From Denitrobacterium detoxificans (GTDB taxonomy: Bacteria > Actinomycetota > Coriobacteriia > Coriobacteriales > Eggerthellaceae): a stretch of DNA of 64,000 nt. Numbering within the stretch: position 1 is the first letter of the stretch; each line of letters begins with the position of its first letter. A program made the position numbers and the translations under genes. This document shows, in pieces, positions 44,524-52,892 of the stretch. The DNA lies in assembly GCF_015062615.1 (NCBI RefSeq), contig NZ_SUUH01000001.1, positions 222,366-286,365 on the forward strand. Direction: 5' to 3'. The notes beneath the pieces are model-generated. The model did no database searches. It was not told where the DNA came from and saw only the letters and a program-made list of their open reading frames with translations.

Positions 44524-45637
44524 GGTATCCGCCCTTCCGATATGTGCCAATGAGCTTTTCAATCTCACCCTCGTCTGATTCGTAGCCATAGAAAAGTCGA
44601 TAGAAATCTGCCGCTAGAGTTCTTACATCATAGTTGCATTGAGAGGGCCACACGATGCTCGCCAACCACAGTATTCCAATAGATTGGACATGCACCAAAG
44701 AACCAAACCAGCTATAAAAAAGAGCTGGCGAAACGGCAAATCTACGATCCGAAACCGCTTTGACATTTCGCCATACATCCCATGCGGTACCTTCGCGCAC
44801 AATAAGAGAAGCGAGGGAACTCGTGTCATCAAAGACAATAAGATTTGGATTCGCTGAATTTAACTTACCAAAATCGACGCTTCTAGTAGTGAAATCATAC
44901 GGCGCAACAACCGGCCGCGCACCAATATACGAAATTGCATCAATTTGGACGCTAACGCTGCTCTTCACCTCAAGGCCCAATCGCCTTGGAGCGTAAAAAA
45001 TCGAGCAAGGGTTGTCGATTCTCCGCCTAAGCGCTTCCACTCGAGCCATAGCACTCTCGACAAAGCTCGCAAGCTCCTCTGCGCGTTGTTGCCGGTTCAG
45101 TAATTCACCAAGCAAACGAAACGCTCGCGAAAGGTTTCCAAAAGACGTATCCAGAAATACGCAAGGTATTTCCCCATGATTCTGCAGTGAATCGAGCTCG
45201 TCGCAAAGACCATCCCTAGGAATCCCCGCATCGAGCATGACATCCGCACCTACAACTATAGCCGATTGGGGTTCTACATCTACTCCGCTTTTGGCGCCTC
45301 CACCAGTATTTGGCAGCTGTGCGATTCCCCCTATGCTCGTCTTACGCCATTCATGTCCATCTGAATCATCAATCTCCGAAACAACGGAAGCAAGAGCATC
45401 AGGACATAGCGTGCAAACTAGACACTGAGCGATGTCGCCGAGAGGCATTACACTCTTAACCTGGCTTGAGACCTTCACCACTCTACCAAGCGAATCCGTG
45501 AACCCTCGATGAGCTCCTTGGGCCGCAGCCAAATCCGGGAGCCCCAAAGTAAGCGTAGAGAGCAATCCAACAGACGCCATCTGCGCAAACCTACGGCGAG
45601 AAAAATCCCTTGAAGAGCTTCTCACAGCAATTCCCAT
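44510..45637 (-). CDS. Tat-exported substrate-binding protein, metal/siderophore/cobalamin type
   Basis: The 375 residues begin with a twin-arginine signal (SSRDFSRRRFAQMASVG, then hydrophobic LLSTLTLGL and an AAA-type cleavage region AAAQG). The mature part resembles the helical-backbone metal-receptor family (BtuF/FecB): FTDSLGRVVKVSSQVKSVMPLGDIAQCLVCTLCPDALASVV, then a second lobe VVAPYDFTTRSVDFGKLNSANPNLIVFDD. The CLVCTLC cluster at the usual substrate-facing strand is notable. No permease or ATPase follows. The ATG at 45637 has GGGGGGTCTG in front. Lack of a transporter suggests it borrows another one or has a different task, such as metal delivery. Confidence 0.78.
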   Translation of the reverse strand: MGIAVRSSSRDFSRRRFAQMASVGLLSTLTLGLPDLAAAQGAHRGFTDSLGRVVKVSSQVKSVMPLGDIAQCLVCTLCPDALASVVSEIDDSDGHEWRKTSIGGIAQLPNTGGGAKSGVDVEPQSAIVVGADVMLDAGIPRDGLCDELDSLQNHGEIPCVFLDTSFGNLSRAFRLLGELLNRQQRAEELASFVESAMARVEALRRRIDNPCSIFYAPRRLGLEVKSSVSVQIDAISYIGARPVVAPYDFTTRSVDFGKLNSANPNLIVFDDTSSLASLIVREGTAWDVWRNVKAVSDRRFAVSPALFYSWFGSLVHVQSIGILWLASIVWPSQCNYDVRTLAADFYRLFYGYESDEGEIEKLIGTYRKGGYLVEC

Positions 45638-45770
45638 CAGACCCCCCTATTACAAGTACGAAATGTTTCATTCCCAATTAAACGTCATTGACAGAGAATC
45701 AAGCTCTAATCCGCATTCTCCCCAAGAGCTTTTAACCGCATAATTATTTCGATTAATTCAAATAATGGAT

Positions 45771-46022
45771 TTAAAGTTGGACTTGCGCAGAACGGAGAGC
45801 TTTCGTAAGTTGATCGCAACACGAGGTTTCATCGTGACGATGGCACGTATTACCTTCAAGCAGACTACAAACATGATCGACGGAAAGACCCTCGATAAGT
45901 TTCGAAACAGCATTAAGGTTACCGTCACAGCCGCCATGAAACTTGACGACCTTAACTACATCTCCCTTAAGCTCAATATCTATGGCGTAGCAACACACAC
46001 CATTTGGTCTATACGTATACAT
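45771..46022 (-). CDS. TSCPD-domain protein (TIGR03905 type)
   Basis: The 83 residues match stand-alone TSCPD proteins: MYTYRPNGVCCYAIDIEL, VKVVKFHGGCDGNLNAVSKLIEGLSVDHVCSLLEG and the closing motif TSCCDQLTKAL, where the eponymous TSCPD reads TSCCD. Related domains close some B12-dependent ribonucleotide reductases; the Cys residues suggest metal binding. The ATG at 46022 follows GAGGGTGGCGATT. It is the first gene of the island operon, 133 bp ahead of the binding-protein gene. Confidence 0.8.
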   Translation of the reverse strand: MYTYRPNGVCCYAIDIELKGDVVKVVKFHGGCDGNLNAVSKLIEGLSVDHVCSLLEGNTCHRHDETSCCDQLTKALRSAQVQL

Positions 46023-46101
46023 AATCGCCACCCTCACTATTGAGCAAATACCCGACGCAATAACGGAAACAGGGTATTCTGCCAAACTCCCTCTTTCAGC
46101 A

Positions 46102-46130
46102 AGATTATTCTGGTTTAAGGATATAGTCAA
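46102..46130 (-). promoter_or_regulatory. Candidate promoter of the island operon
   Basis: On the minus strand TTGACT (-35, 5/6) lies 17 bp before TAATCT, with AATAAT just ahead of it. It is about 80 bp upstream of the TSCPD start. The stretch 46023-46454 otherwise holds only IS-like repeats. Confidence 0.45.
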
Positions 46131-46184
46131 TACAGAATATTTATTCTTTCGTCAACTATTAGTTGCGGATCGTATTCTTCTTGA

Positions 46185-46403
46185 TTGCAAAAGCAAACTG
46201 GACACTACAACAGCAAGTTGGACAGCTGCCTTATTTCCGCATCCCCTCAAGGCGCAAGTACCAGAGAATGGCCAGATTACTTACAATTTATGCTTTTAAA
46301 GGACGTTTTCGCGGCATCTTGTAACCACCTTCTGGACGGCTGACGCATCGGGGCATGTTCACGCCAACCCCAGCGAAGTTTTGCAAAAGCAGTCTGGACG
46401 CTT
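46185..46403 (+). repeat. Three degenerate IS21-like terminal repeats
   Basis: Copies at 46185-46206, 46206-46227 and 46381-46402 share the pattern TGCAAAAGCA-2nt-TGGACnCT (the second is ACAACAGCAAGTTGGACAGCT). Multiple short direct repeats of this form are characteristic of IS21-family ends. No istA or istB reading frame is visible, so this is a relic marking the right edge of the island. Confidence 0.55.
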
Positions 46404-46454
46404 CGAGATGCCTCGTATGTCTCCTTATCTCGGCCCTCAGTTAGGCTAGGATTG

Positions 46455-46631
46455 CTATCGTTGCAGCTCGAACAGGCCCAGCTTCATCACGTCGCCGTCT
46501 GGCGGGACGGCAGTGACGCCGAGGTTCTCGAGCAGGTTGGCGTGCATTCGCACTTGAGGCAAGTTCGACATGTACGCGTGCCCGGCCCGGGAGAGGGCAC
46601 TGTTCGCATGCTCGATTGCCGCACGGGTCAT
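46455..46631 (-). CDS. Hypothetical 58-residue protein
   Basis: From the ATG at 46631, preceded by AGGAAGCGGCGGT, the frame reads MTRAAIEHANSALSRAGHAY, then SNLPQVRMHANLLENLGVTA and VPPDGDVMKLGLFELQR. It looks like a folded helical domain remnant but matches nothing I know. It may be a real small gene or the tail of a decayed one. Confidence 0.4.
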   Translation of the reverse strand: MTRAAIEHANSALSRAGHAYMSNLPQVRMHANLLENLGVTAVPPDGDVMKLGLFELQR

Positions 46632-46682
46632 ACCGCCGCTTCCTGGGGGTGTCTTTGGCAAGACATTTTCAAGTGTCGACTT

Positions 46683-46808
46683 TTACGCTACCACATCCAC
46701 TTGGGGGCACCGCTTGCACGAGGCGGCGCCCGACGTGCACTTGAAGCACAGCATGACGACCCTGCATTCGGCGCAAAGCGCGCACCTCGCATGCGGCGGG
46801 GCTTGCAC
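46683..46808 (-). CDS. Possible Cys-rich 41-residue protein
   Basis: A GTG at 46808 opens a frame with seven Cys in paired spacing: CALCAEC, then LCFKC, then SCKRC. This pattern fits a small zinc or iron-sulfur ribbon. The ribosome site is weak, and the next frame (46455-46631) begins about 50 bp downstream. Together they may be two small genes or pieces of one broken gene. Confidence 0.35.
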   Translation of the reverse strand: MQAPPHARCALCAECRVVMLCFKCTSGAASCKRCPQVDVVA

Positions 46809-46875
46809 CCGCCCCTACTGCAACATTAACCTAGATGGGTGTTCAGGCTACGAATTCAATTGAGGGAAGCACCTG

Positions 46876-48273
46876 CTAACTAATACCGTACCAGGCAATT
46901 CCCTCGTCGTTCCAACCCAGAGAAACCAGCCAATCTCGCTCCTCGGCGCTCGTGGTGAAGTTATGCGAACCCGACGTTGCGTTTGGGTTGTACTGGCGAT
47001 ACAGCGGCACGGATTTGGAGTCATCGCTATACCAGCCGATGCCCTCGTAGCGCCAGCCTAGCTCGACCAGACCATCGCGCTCCTCGGCGCTCAGGGTGTA
47101 ATGGTGATCGCCGCCATTGGGGTTGTAGAGACGATAGACGGGCGTAGAGGAGCTATTGGGAGCAATCCAGCCAATGCCCTCCTGCTGCCAGCCCAGGCTC
47201 ACCAGATTGCTGCGCTCGACAACGCTCGAGGTGTAGAAATGCTCGCCGCCGTTGGGGTTGTACAGGCGATACATAGCCACCCCATTGAGGCTGGGAACCG
47301 AGGAACCGGAATAGCACGGAATGATGTAGGCGTACGAGGGCTCTACGTTGTTCTTCGCGTATACCGAATCCATAAGGTTGGCGATGGATTCCGGCCACTG
47401 AACGTCGGTTGCGTACTCGTGCCACGCGGAACCAGAAGAGCAACCATAGTCATTTGCCCTGTTGTAATCCCAGCGCATGTTGTAGATGGTGGAAGCGGCA
47501 TAGGAATCGTACACGCGATGCACATAACGAGTGGAAATCCACTTTGCGCCACCCAGAATGGCAGCCTCGGGAGAGTTCCAGCCATTCTGAACCGCCATGC
47601 TACGACCGCCCGAAAGCGGGCTGCTGTCGTACGCGCCAATGCCGAAGAAGTTGTAATACGTTCCCGCAGCATAGGTCGTACCTTCGATATCGATGGTGCC
47701 ATCATAGTAATAGCCTCGCGCCAGCGTGGAAGTTCCCCACCCCGACTCCAAAACGGCATGCGCCACCAAATAGGCGGCACTTACGCCATACATCTGCTCG
47801 GCCTTGATAAAGGCGTACCCCATGCCATGCAACGTGCCGGAACGGCCATTCGAAGTCGAGTCGATGAATGCATCGATCTGGGATGCCGTAAGCCCCGAGG
47901 CAACGGTAATGTCGGCGAACTCGGAAAGGCTCACGCTATTGGGGTTGAGCGCATTCAGAATCTGGCTGTACGTGGCGGTAGAGCCACCATACTTGTTGGT
48001 GCCCTTCGCATACTCGAGGGAAGCCATTTGTTCAATAGAGATGGAAAGGTACGTAATACTGCCCGATGTGGACTGCAGGCTAAGCGAAGAGAGCGGATCG
48101 CTCGTATCTTCCGCCAGGGCCTGGGGCGTGTAGTCATCCGTGTCAATCGTCTCGTACGACGATTCGTCGGCACTTTCGGATCCCGTTACGACTTCGGCAG
48201 CATAGGCGGTAGACGAGACCGCCAAACACGCTAAAAGACATACGGTGGCCAACAGGGCGAGGGTTCGTTTCAT
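46876..48273 (-). CDS. Secreted GH73 N-acetylglucosaminidase with three C-terminal repeats
   Basis: This is a predicted autolysin that cuts glycan strands of peptidoglycan. The 465 residues start with a signal peptide (MKRTLALLATVCLLACLAVSSTAYA), then an acidic linker, then the glucosaminidase domain with AYLVAHAVLESGWGTSTLARG (catalytic Glu) and YYNFFGIGAYDSSPLSGG. Three repeats of about 45 residues of the DUF5648 type follow: MYRLYNPNGGEHFYTSSVVERSNLVSLGWQQEGIGW, and two more. The ATG at 48273 follows GGGAGAACGCACT; the earlier Met is not used. Confidence 0.93.
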   Translation of the reverse strand: MKRTLALLATVCLLACLAVSSTAYAAEVVTGSESADESSYETIDTDDYTPQALAEDTSDPLSSLSLQSTSGSITYLSISIEQMASLEYAKGTNKYGGSTATYSQILNALNPNSVSLSEFADITVASGLTASQIDAFIDSTSNGRSGTLHGMGYAFIKAEQMYGVSAAYLVAHAVLESGWGTSTLARGYYYDGTIDIEGTTYAAGTYYNFFGIGAYDSSPLSGGRSMAVQNGWNSPEAAILGGAKWISTRYVHRVYDSYAASTIYNMRWDYNRANDYGCSSGSAWHEYATDVQWPESIANLMDSVYAKNNVEPSYAYIIPCYSGSSVPSLNGVAMYRLYNPNGGEHFYTSSVVERSNLVSLGWQQEGIGWIAPNSSSTPVYRLYNPNGGDHHYTLSAEERDGLVELGWRYEGIGWYSDDSKSVPLYRQYNPNATSGSHNFTTSAEERDWLVSLGWNDEGIAWYGIS

Positions 48274-48399
48274 AGTGCGTTCTCCCTTAGTCATCGTTCT
48301 TGCGCCGCCATGGTAGCATGCGCAACACTCTATTCACGACCCCCCACACCAGTATACGACAGCGCTGCACGAAGAGCCCATCGGTTGCACATAATCCAA

Positions 48400-48414
48400 T
48401 TGGGTTACACCCAA
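48400..48414. promoter_or_regulatory. Inverted repeat TTGGGT-TAC-ACCCAA upstream of serA
   Basis: A 6-bp stem with 3-bp spacer lies 118 bp before serA in the divergent region 48274-48531. It could be an operator for serA or the GH73 gene. No partner regulator is identified. Confidence 0.3.
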
Positions 48415-48531
48415 GACGCTTTAATGCAATGGAGTGCAGTTAGCGTGAGTTTCCTGGCAATACAACGCAGTTAGGGTATCCTGTTCTGAACCCCGAAGAG
48501 TGTATACGGGTAGAAGAAAGAAAGGGAATGT

Positions 48532-49749
48532 ATGCGCTACGTAAAGATCGTCGACAACATTGCAAACGGCATCACGCGCGATAGCACGCCCGACTTGGGA
48601 GATGGCTACCAGGGAACCAACAACCTGGAACAGGCCGATGCCATCCTGGTGCGCGCGAGTAGTCTTCACGAGATGGAGTTCCCTGCTTCACTGCGCTGCA
48701 TCGCCCGTTCTGGAGCTGGCTTCAACAACATCCCCCTCGACCGCTGCGCTAAAGAGGGTATCGTGGTCTTCAACGCCCCTGGTGCCAACTCGAACGCCGT
48801 AAAGGAACTGGTCGTTGGCCAGATCATGCTCAACTCGCGCAACACGCGCGGCGGTGAGCAGTGGGTGCTCGACCATGCGCAAGACGCCGATGTGGCGAAG
48901 GGCGCCGAAAAGGCCAAGAAGGCATTCGTAGGCCACGAGGCCATCGGTCGCAAGGTAGGCGTAGTTGGCACGGGCGCCGTTGGCTCGAAGGTAGCCAACG
49001 CCCTGGTCGCGCTTGGCATGGAAGTCCATGGCTACGACCCCTACATCTCGGTGCAGCACGCCTACGAGCTCTCCCACCGCGTCATCCGCGATGCCGACCT
49101 GAACGAGATGTGCAAGGGCTGCGACTACCTGACCCTGCACGTGCCCTCGAAGGAAGACACCCTGCAGATGATTGGCGCCGAGCAGCTGAACCTGCTGAAC
49201 CCGGGCGCCATGCTCATCAACTACGCCCGCGACACCATCGTGAACGAAGCCGACGTTGCCGCCGCGCTGGAAAGCGGTCAGCTGGGCCTGTACATCACCG
49301 ACTTCGCCAACCCCGAGGTCATGAAGATGAAGAACGTCATCGTGACGCCTCACATGGGCGCCTGCACGCGCGAAGCCGAAGAGAACTGCGCGCACATGGC
49401 CATCGCCTCCATGAAGGATTACCTCAACCATGGCATCATCCGCAATTCGGTTAATTACTCCGATTGCGACATGGGCCCCTGCACCTGCACCGGACGCGTC
49501 GCCTTCTTGCATGCGAACGTACCCAGTATGATTAGCCAGATCACCAATGAACTCGCTTCGCGCAACGTAAACATTGCGCGCATGATGAGCGTGCCGGCAA
49601 ACGAGCACGCCTACACGTTGGTCGATATCGACAACGAACTCGATCAGGAAACCGTTGATGCGCTACGAGCCATCCCGAACATCTATCGCGTTCGCATCGT
49701 CGTTCCCGCAGACGGCCTCGACGGCGGCCTTGGAACCGCTACCAACTAG
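48532..49749 (+). CDS. serA: D-3-phosphoglycerate dehydrogenase
   Basis: SerA oxidises 3-phosphoglycerate in serine synthesis. The 405 residues have the D-isomer dehydrogenase fold: RCIARSGAGFNNIPLDRCAKEGIVVFNAPGANSNAVKELVVG, the NAD-binding GVVGTGAVGSKVANALVALGMEVHGYDP, and the catalytic region NYARDTIVNEADVAAALESG and TPHMGACTREAEENCA (His). A C-terminal ACT domain (FLHANVPSMISQITNELASRNVNI) suggests serine feedback. The ATG follows AAAGGGAATGT. It precedes larA by 66 bp on the same strand. Confidence 0.93.
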   Translation: MRYVKIVDNIANGITRDSTPDLGDGYQGTNNLEQADAILVRASSLHEMEFPASLRCIARSGAGFNNIPLDRCAKEGIVVFNAPGANSNAVKELVVGQIMLNSRNTRGGEQWVLDHAQDADVAKGAEKAKKAFVGHEAIGRKVGVVGTGAVGSKVANALVALGMEVHGYDPYISVQHAYELSHRVIRDADLNEMCKGCDYLTLHVPSKEDTLQMIGAEQLNLLNPGAMLINYARDTIVNEADVAAALESGQLGLYITDFANPEVMKMKNVIVTPHMGACTREAEENCAHMAIASMKDYLNHGIIRNSVNYSDCDMGPCTCTGRVAFLHANVPSMISQITNELASRNVNIARMMSVPANEHAYTLVDIDNELDQETVDALRAIPNIYRVRIVVPADGLDGGLGTATN

Positions 49750-49815
49750 CAACCGTATGGGCCCGCGCGTTTCGCCGGGCCCTTTTCATGCCCTCATAAT
49801 GCCGAAAGGAACCGA

Positions 49816-51066
49816 ATGATCGTCGAAGTGGGTTACGGAAAAGGCTCGCAGAAATGCGAAGTGCCCGATCAGAACCTCATGGGAATCCTCGCCGCAAACG
49901 ACGTGGACGTATCCCTCACGGGCAGCGCAGAAGTCGAACGCGCGCTTCGCGAGCCCATCGAAAGCGCCTCGCTATCCCAGATCGTGAAGCCCGGCGAAAC
50001 GGTTGCCATCATCACGAGCGACATAACCCGGCCCATGCCCACACCCGAGGTACTGCCCGCGGTGCTCGACGAGCTCTATCGAGGCGGCGTGCGCCCCGAA
50101 GACATCACGCTCGTATTCGGCCTGGGAAGCCATCGCACGCAAACCGAAGAGGAGCAGCGGCGTCTCGCCGGGGAACGCGGCTGGAACGAGATTCGCTGCA
50201 TCGACTCTTCCGCAGAGGAATTCGTAACCCTGGGCACGACCGCGGCTGGCACCCCTGTGGAAGTGAACAGCACCGTTGCACGCGCCGACCGCGTCATCTG
50301 CATGGGTAACATCGAATACCACTATTTTGCGGGCTACTCCGGCGGCGTAAAGGCCATCATGCCCGGCGTATCCACCAGCAGCGCCATCGCGAACAACCAC
50401 GCCATGATCGTCGATGCGCGCTCGTGCGCCGGCAATCTGGAAGACAACCCCGTGCGCAGGGACATCGAGGAAGCCGGCGCCATCGTGGGCTGCGACTTCA
50501 TCGTCAACGTGGTGCTCGACGAAGACAAGCGCATCATCCGCGCTTTCGCTGGCAATCCCGTTGCCGCCCATCGACAGGGCTGCGCATTCCTGGATACGCT
50601 CTACCGCATCGACATTCCTCACCGCGCCGACATCGTCATCGATTCGCAAGGCGGAGCGCCCAAGGACCTCAACCTCTATCAGACGCAGAAGGCCCTGGAC
50701 AACGCAAAGTACGCCGTACGCGAAGGCGGCGTGATCATTTTGGTGGGGCGCTGCAACGAAGGCCTGGGAAACGCCACGTTCCAAGCGTGGATGCATGAGG
50801 CAAAAACGCCAGCCGATGTTCTGGAGCACCTGCAAGCAACGTTCGCCCTGGGCGGACACAAGGCCGCAGCTGTGGCGAAAATCCAGCTTATGGCCGACGT
50901 GTACCTGGTAAGCGACCTTCCCGAGGAACTTGCGCGCGATTGCTTCTTCACGCCCTTCCCCACGCTGGAGGAAGCGTATGCGGCTGCCGTGGCGAAGATG
51001 GGCGAAGAGGCCAGCGTACTGGTCATGCCCCACGGAGGAAGCACCGTTCCCCACGCGCTCGCATAG
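49816..51066 (+). CDS. LarA-family (lactate racemase-like) protein
   Basis: LarA proteins are 2-hydroxyacid racemases or epimerases that use a nickel-pincer cofactor made by LarB, LarC and LarE. The 416 residues include TSDITRPMPT, FGLGSHRTQTEEEQRRL (His), and YHYFAGYSGGVKAIMPGVS (where Lys forms the cofactor link), as well as a C-terminal DSQGGAPKDLNLYQTQKALDNA. LarB, LarC and LarE are not in the window. Next to SerA, a role with a hydroxyacid metabolite is possible, but substrate cannot be named. Confidence 0.88.
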   Translation: MIVEVGYGKGSQKCEVPDQNLMGILAANDVDVSLTGSAEVERALREPIESASLSQIVKPGETVAIITSDITRPMPTPEVLPAVLDELYRGGVRPEDITLVFGLGSHRTQTEEEQRRLAGERGWNEIRCIDSSAEEFVTLGTTAAGTPVEVNSTVARADRVICMGNIEYHYFAGYSGGVKAIMPGVSTSSAIANNHAMIVDARSCAGNLEDNPVRRDIEEAGAIVGCDFIVNVVLDEDKRIIRAFAGNPVAAHRQGCAFLDTLYRIDIPHRADIVIDSQGGAPKDLNLYQTQKALDNAKYAVREGGVIILVGRCNEGLGNATFQAWMHEAKTPADVLEHLQATFALGGHKAAAVAKIQLMADVYLVSDLPEELARDCFFTPFPTLEEAYAAAVAKMGEEASVLVMPHGGSTVPHALA

Positions 51067-51089
51067 CACGCACGGCAAGCAAGCAAAAA

Positions 51090-51130
51090 GAAGCCTGGCC
51101 GCACAACGCGCGCCAGGCTTCCTTGTTCTT
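51090..51130. terminator. Bidirectional terminator between larA and the ABC pair
   Basis: GAAGCCTGGC and GCCAGGCTTC form a 10-bp stem with a 12-nt loop. On the plus strand CTTGTTCTT follows; on the minus strand TTTTTGCTTGC follows. It lies between converging genes. Confidence 0.88.
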
Positions 51131-51143
51131 GCGCGATAACGCC

Positions 51144-52892
51144 CTACCCCAGGCGCCATCCTTCCGCTTCGGCGCGCGTCTGCACGAAATTGCGATACGT
51201 GCCTTCCTGCGCAACCAGCTCGGCATGGGTGCCACGCTGCGTGAGGTTGCCAGCGTCGATAACCAGGATCTGATCGGCATTTTCTACCGTGGCCAGGCGA
51301 TGAGCAATAACCACGACCGTCTTGCCACGCGTGAGCTCGGAAAGAGCCTGCTGCACGAGGCGCTCGTTTTCCGGGTCGATGGAGGCAGTCGCCTCGTCCA
51401 GAATGACGATGGGAGCATCCTTCAGCAAGGCACGGGCAATGGAGATGCGCTGGCGCTCGCCACCCGAAAGCGTGGAACCACCAGCCCCAACAACCGTCTG
51501 ATAGCCATCGGGCAACGCCATGATGAAGTCGTGGCATCGAGCACGCTTGGCTGCCTCGACAACCATTTCGTGCGTGGCGTTGGCCGTGCCGAAGGCGATA
51601 TTCGCCTCGATGGTGTCGTTGAACAGGTACACGTTCTGGAACACCATGGAGAAGTGCGAGAGCAGGCTGTCAACCGTGAACTCGCGTACGTCATGGCCAC
51701 CCACGCGCACGCAACCCGACGACACATCGTAGAAGCGCGCCATGAGGTTCGATATCGTCGTCTTGCCCGAACCGCTGGGACCCACGATGGCCGTGGTGGT
51801 GCCCTGCGGAATGTCGAACGAGATGCCATGCAGAATTTCGCGGTCGCTATAGCCGAAGTGCACGTCCTCGAACTCGATGCCATACGAATCGATCTGCACG
51901 TCGGAGCCGTCCTCGTCGATGAACTTGGCGTTCTCGATAGCTTCCAGGCGATCGAGCGAATCATTGAACTCGGCAAACAGGTGGGCAGCGTCAGTCAGGC
52001 GCATAAGCGGCGCAAAGATAGTCGTGGAGAGGAACGCGATGGCTATGAACTCCCACAGCTGAAGCTGGCCCGCAACGAATGCTGCGCACACCGCCACCAG
52101 AAGAATGGCGGAAGAAGCCTGCAGGATGAAGTTGTGGGTGATGTTAGGCGGCGTATACGACTTCTCGATGACGATACGAGCGTTCGTAAGCTCCGAAACC
52201 GCCTTGTCGTACGGACGGCGTACGGCTTCGCTCGTGCCGTACGACTTCGCCGTGCCCAGGCCGTTGTACAGGCCAACCGTGGCACCCGCCAATCGCTCCG
52301 TCGCATTCTTCGCAGCGGGCGTATTCTTCGCGCTGGCCCTGTTCACCGCGGTAAGCGTAAGCGATACGAGGGCAATGGCGCAGATGGCGATAATGCCGGC
52401 AAGAGGGCACGTAACCAGAAGCCATAGGATGATGATGGCAGCCGATACGTAGGCCCCCAGCGCCGCATCCACCTGACGTACGGCCTCGAGCTCCATCATG
52501 TTCAGGTTGGTGGTAACCACGGAAAGAATATCGCCCGTCTTCACCTGCTGGAAATAGCCAAGCGGAACGCGCTTGAGCACGTCGCCCACGGAAAGACGCA
52601 TCTGCGCGGCCGTTTCGTAGCCCACGGAATCCTGGCAGCGCGCCTTCGCGTACGTGAAAACCGCACGCACGAGAACGCAGATGACGATAACGCCGAGCGC
52701 CAGCCATACGAACGAACCGTCGAGTTGGGTTTCACCACGCATGTCGGCGGCAAGCTGGCCAAGCACCCATGCCGCTAGGAAGATGGGCATAGCCGTGGCG
52801 ATGGCGGAGAAGATGGACAATACGAACCCAGCGTATACGCGACCCTTCAGGGTGGAAACCCAGGCAATGATCCTTCGGTATGCACGAATCAT
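51144..52892 (-). CDS. ABC transporter with fused membrane and ATPase domains (second of a pair)
   Basis: The 582 residues have six membrane segments in the first 310 residues, then an ATPase domain with GPSGSGKTTISNLMARFYD, LSGGERQRISIARALL and VILDEATASIDPENE, and the switch VVIAHRLAT. This is the exporter fold. Together with the gene upstream (4-bp ATGA overlap), it would form a heterodimer. In siderophore loci such pairs (YbtP/YbtQ, IrtA/IrtB) act as importers. The neighbouring ECF transporter, the DtxR-like box and the NRPS genes make that use plausible, but a peptide or drug exporter cannot be excluded. Confidence 0.88.
   Translation of the reverse strand: MIRAYRRIIAWVSTLKGRVYAGFVLSIFSAIATAMPIFLAAWVLGQLAADMRGETQLDGSFVWLALGVIVICVLVRAVFTYAKARCQDSVGYETAAQMRLSVGDVLKRVPLGYFQQVKTGDILSVVTTNLNMMELEAVRQVDAALGAYVSAAIIILWLLVTCPLAGIIAICAIALVSLTLTAVNRASAKNTPAAKNATERLAGATVGLYNGLGTAKSYGTSEAVRRPYDKAVSELTNARIVIEKSYTPPNITHNFILQASSAILLVAVCAAFVAGQLQLWEFIAIAFLSTTIFAPLMRLTDAAHLFAEFNDSLDRLEAIENAKFIDEDGSDVQIDSYGIEFEDVHFGYSDREILHGISFDIPQGTTTAIVGPSGSGKTTISNLMARFYDVSSGCVRVGGHDVREFTVDSLLSHFSMVFQNVYLFNDTIEANIAFGTANATHEMVVEAAKRARCHDFIMALPDGYQTVVGAGGSTLSGGERQRISIARALLKDAPIVILDEATASIDPENERLVQQALSELTRGKTVVVIAHRLATVENADQILVIDAGNLTQRGTHAELVAQEGTYRNFVQTRAEAEGWRLG

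Noticed and set aside
38943..46022. Interpretation of the island as a lasso-peptide cluster
   Set aside because: PqqD-like, HprK-like, PF14907-like and S26-like genes fit, but the required transglutaminase-like B2 protein and the asparagine-synthetase-like cyclase are absent, and the candidate precursor is far too long.
49972..51537. 521-codon minus-strand frame opposite larA
   Set aside because: LarA motifs are clear on the plus strand; this frame crosses the terminator at 51090-51130 and part of the ABC gene.
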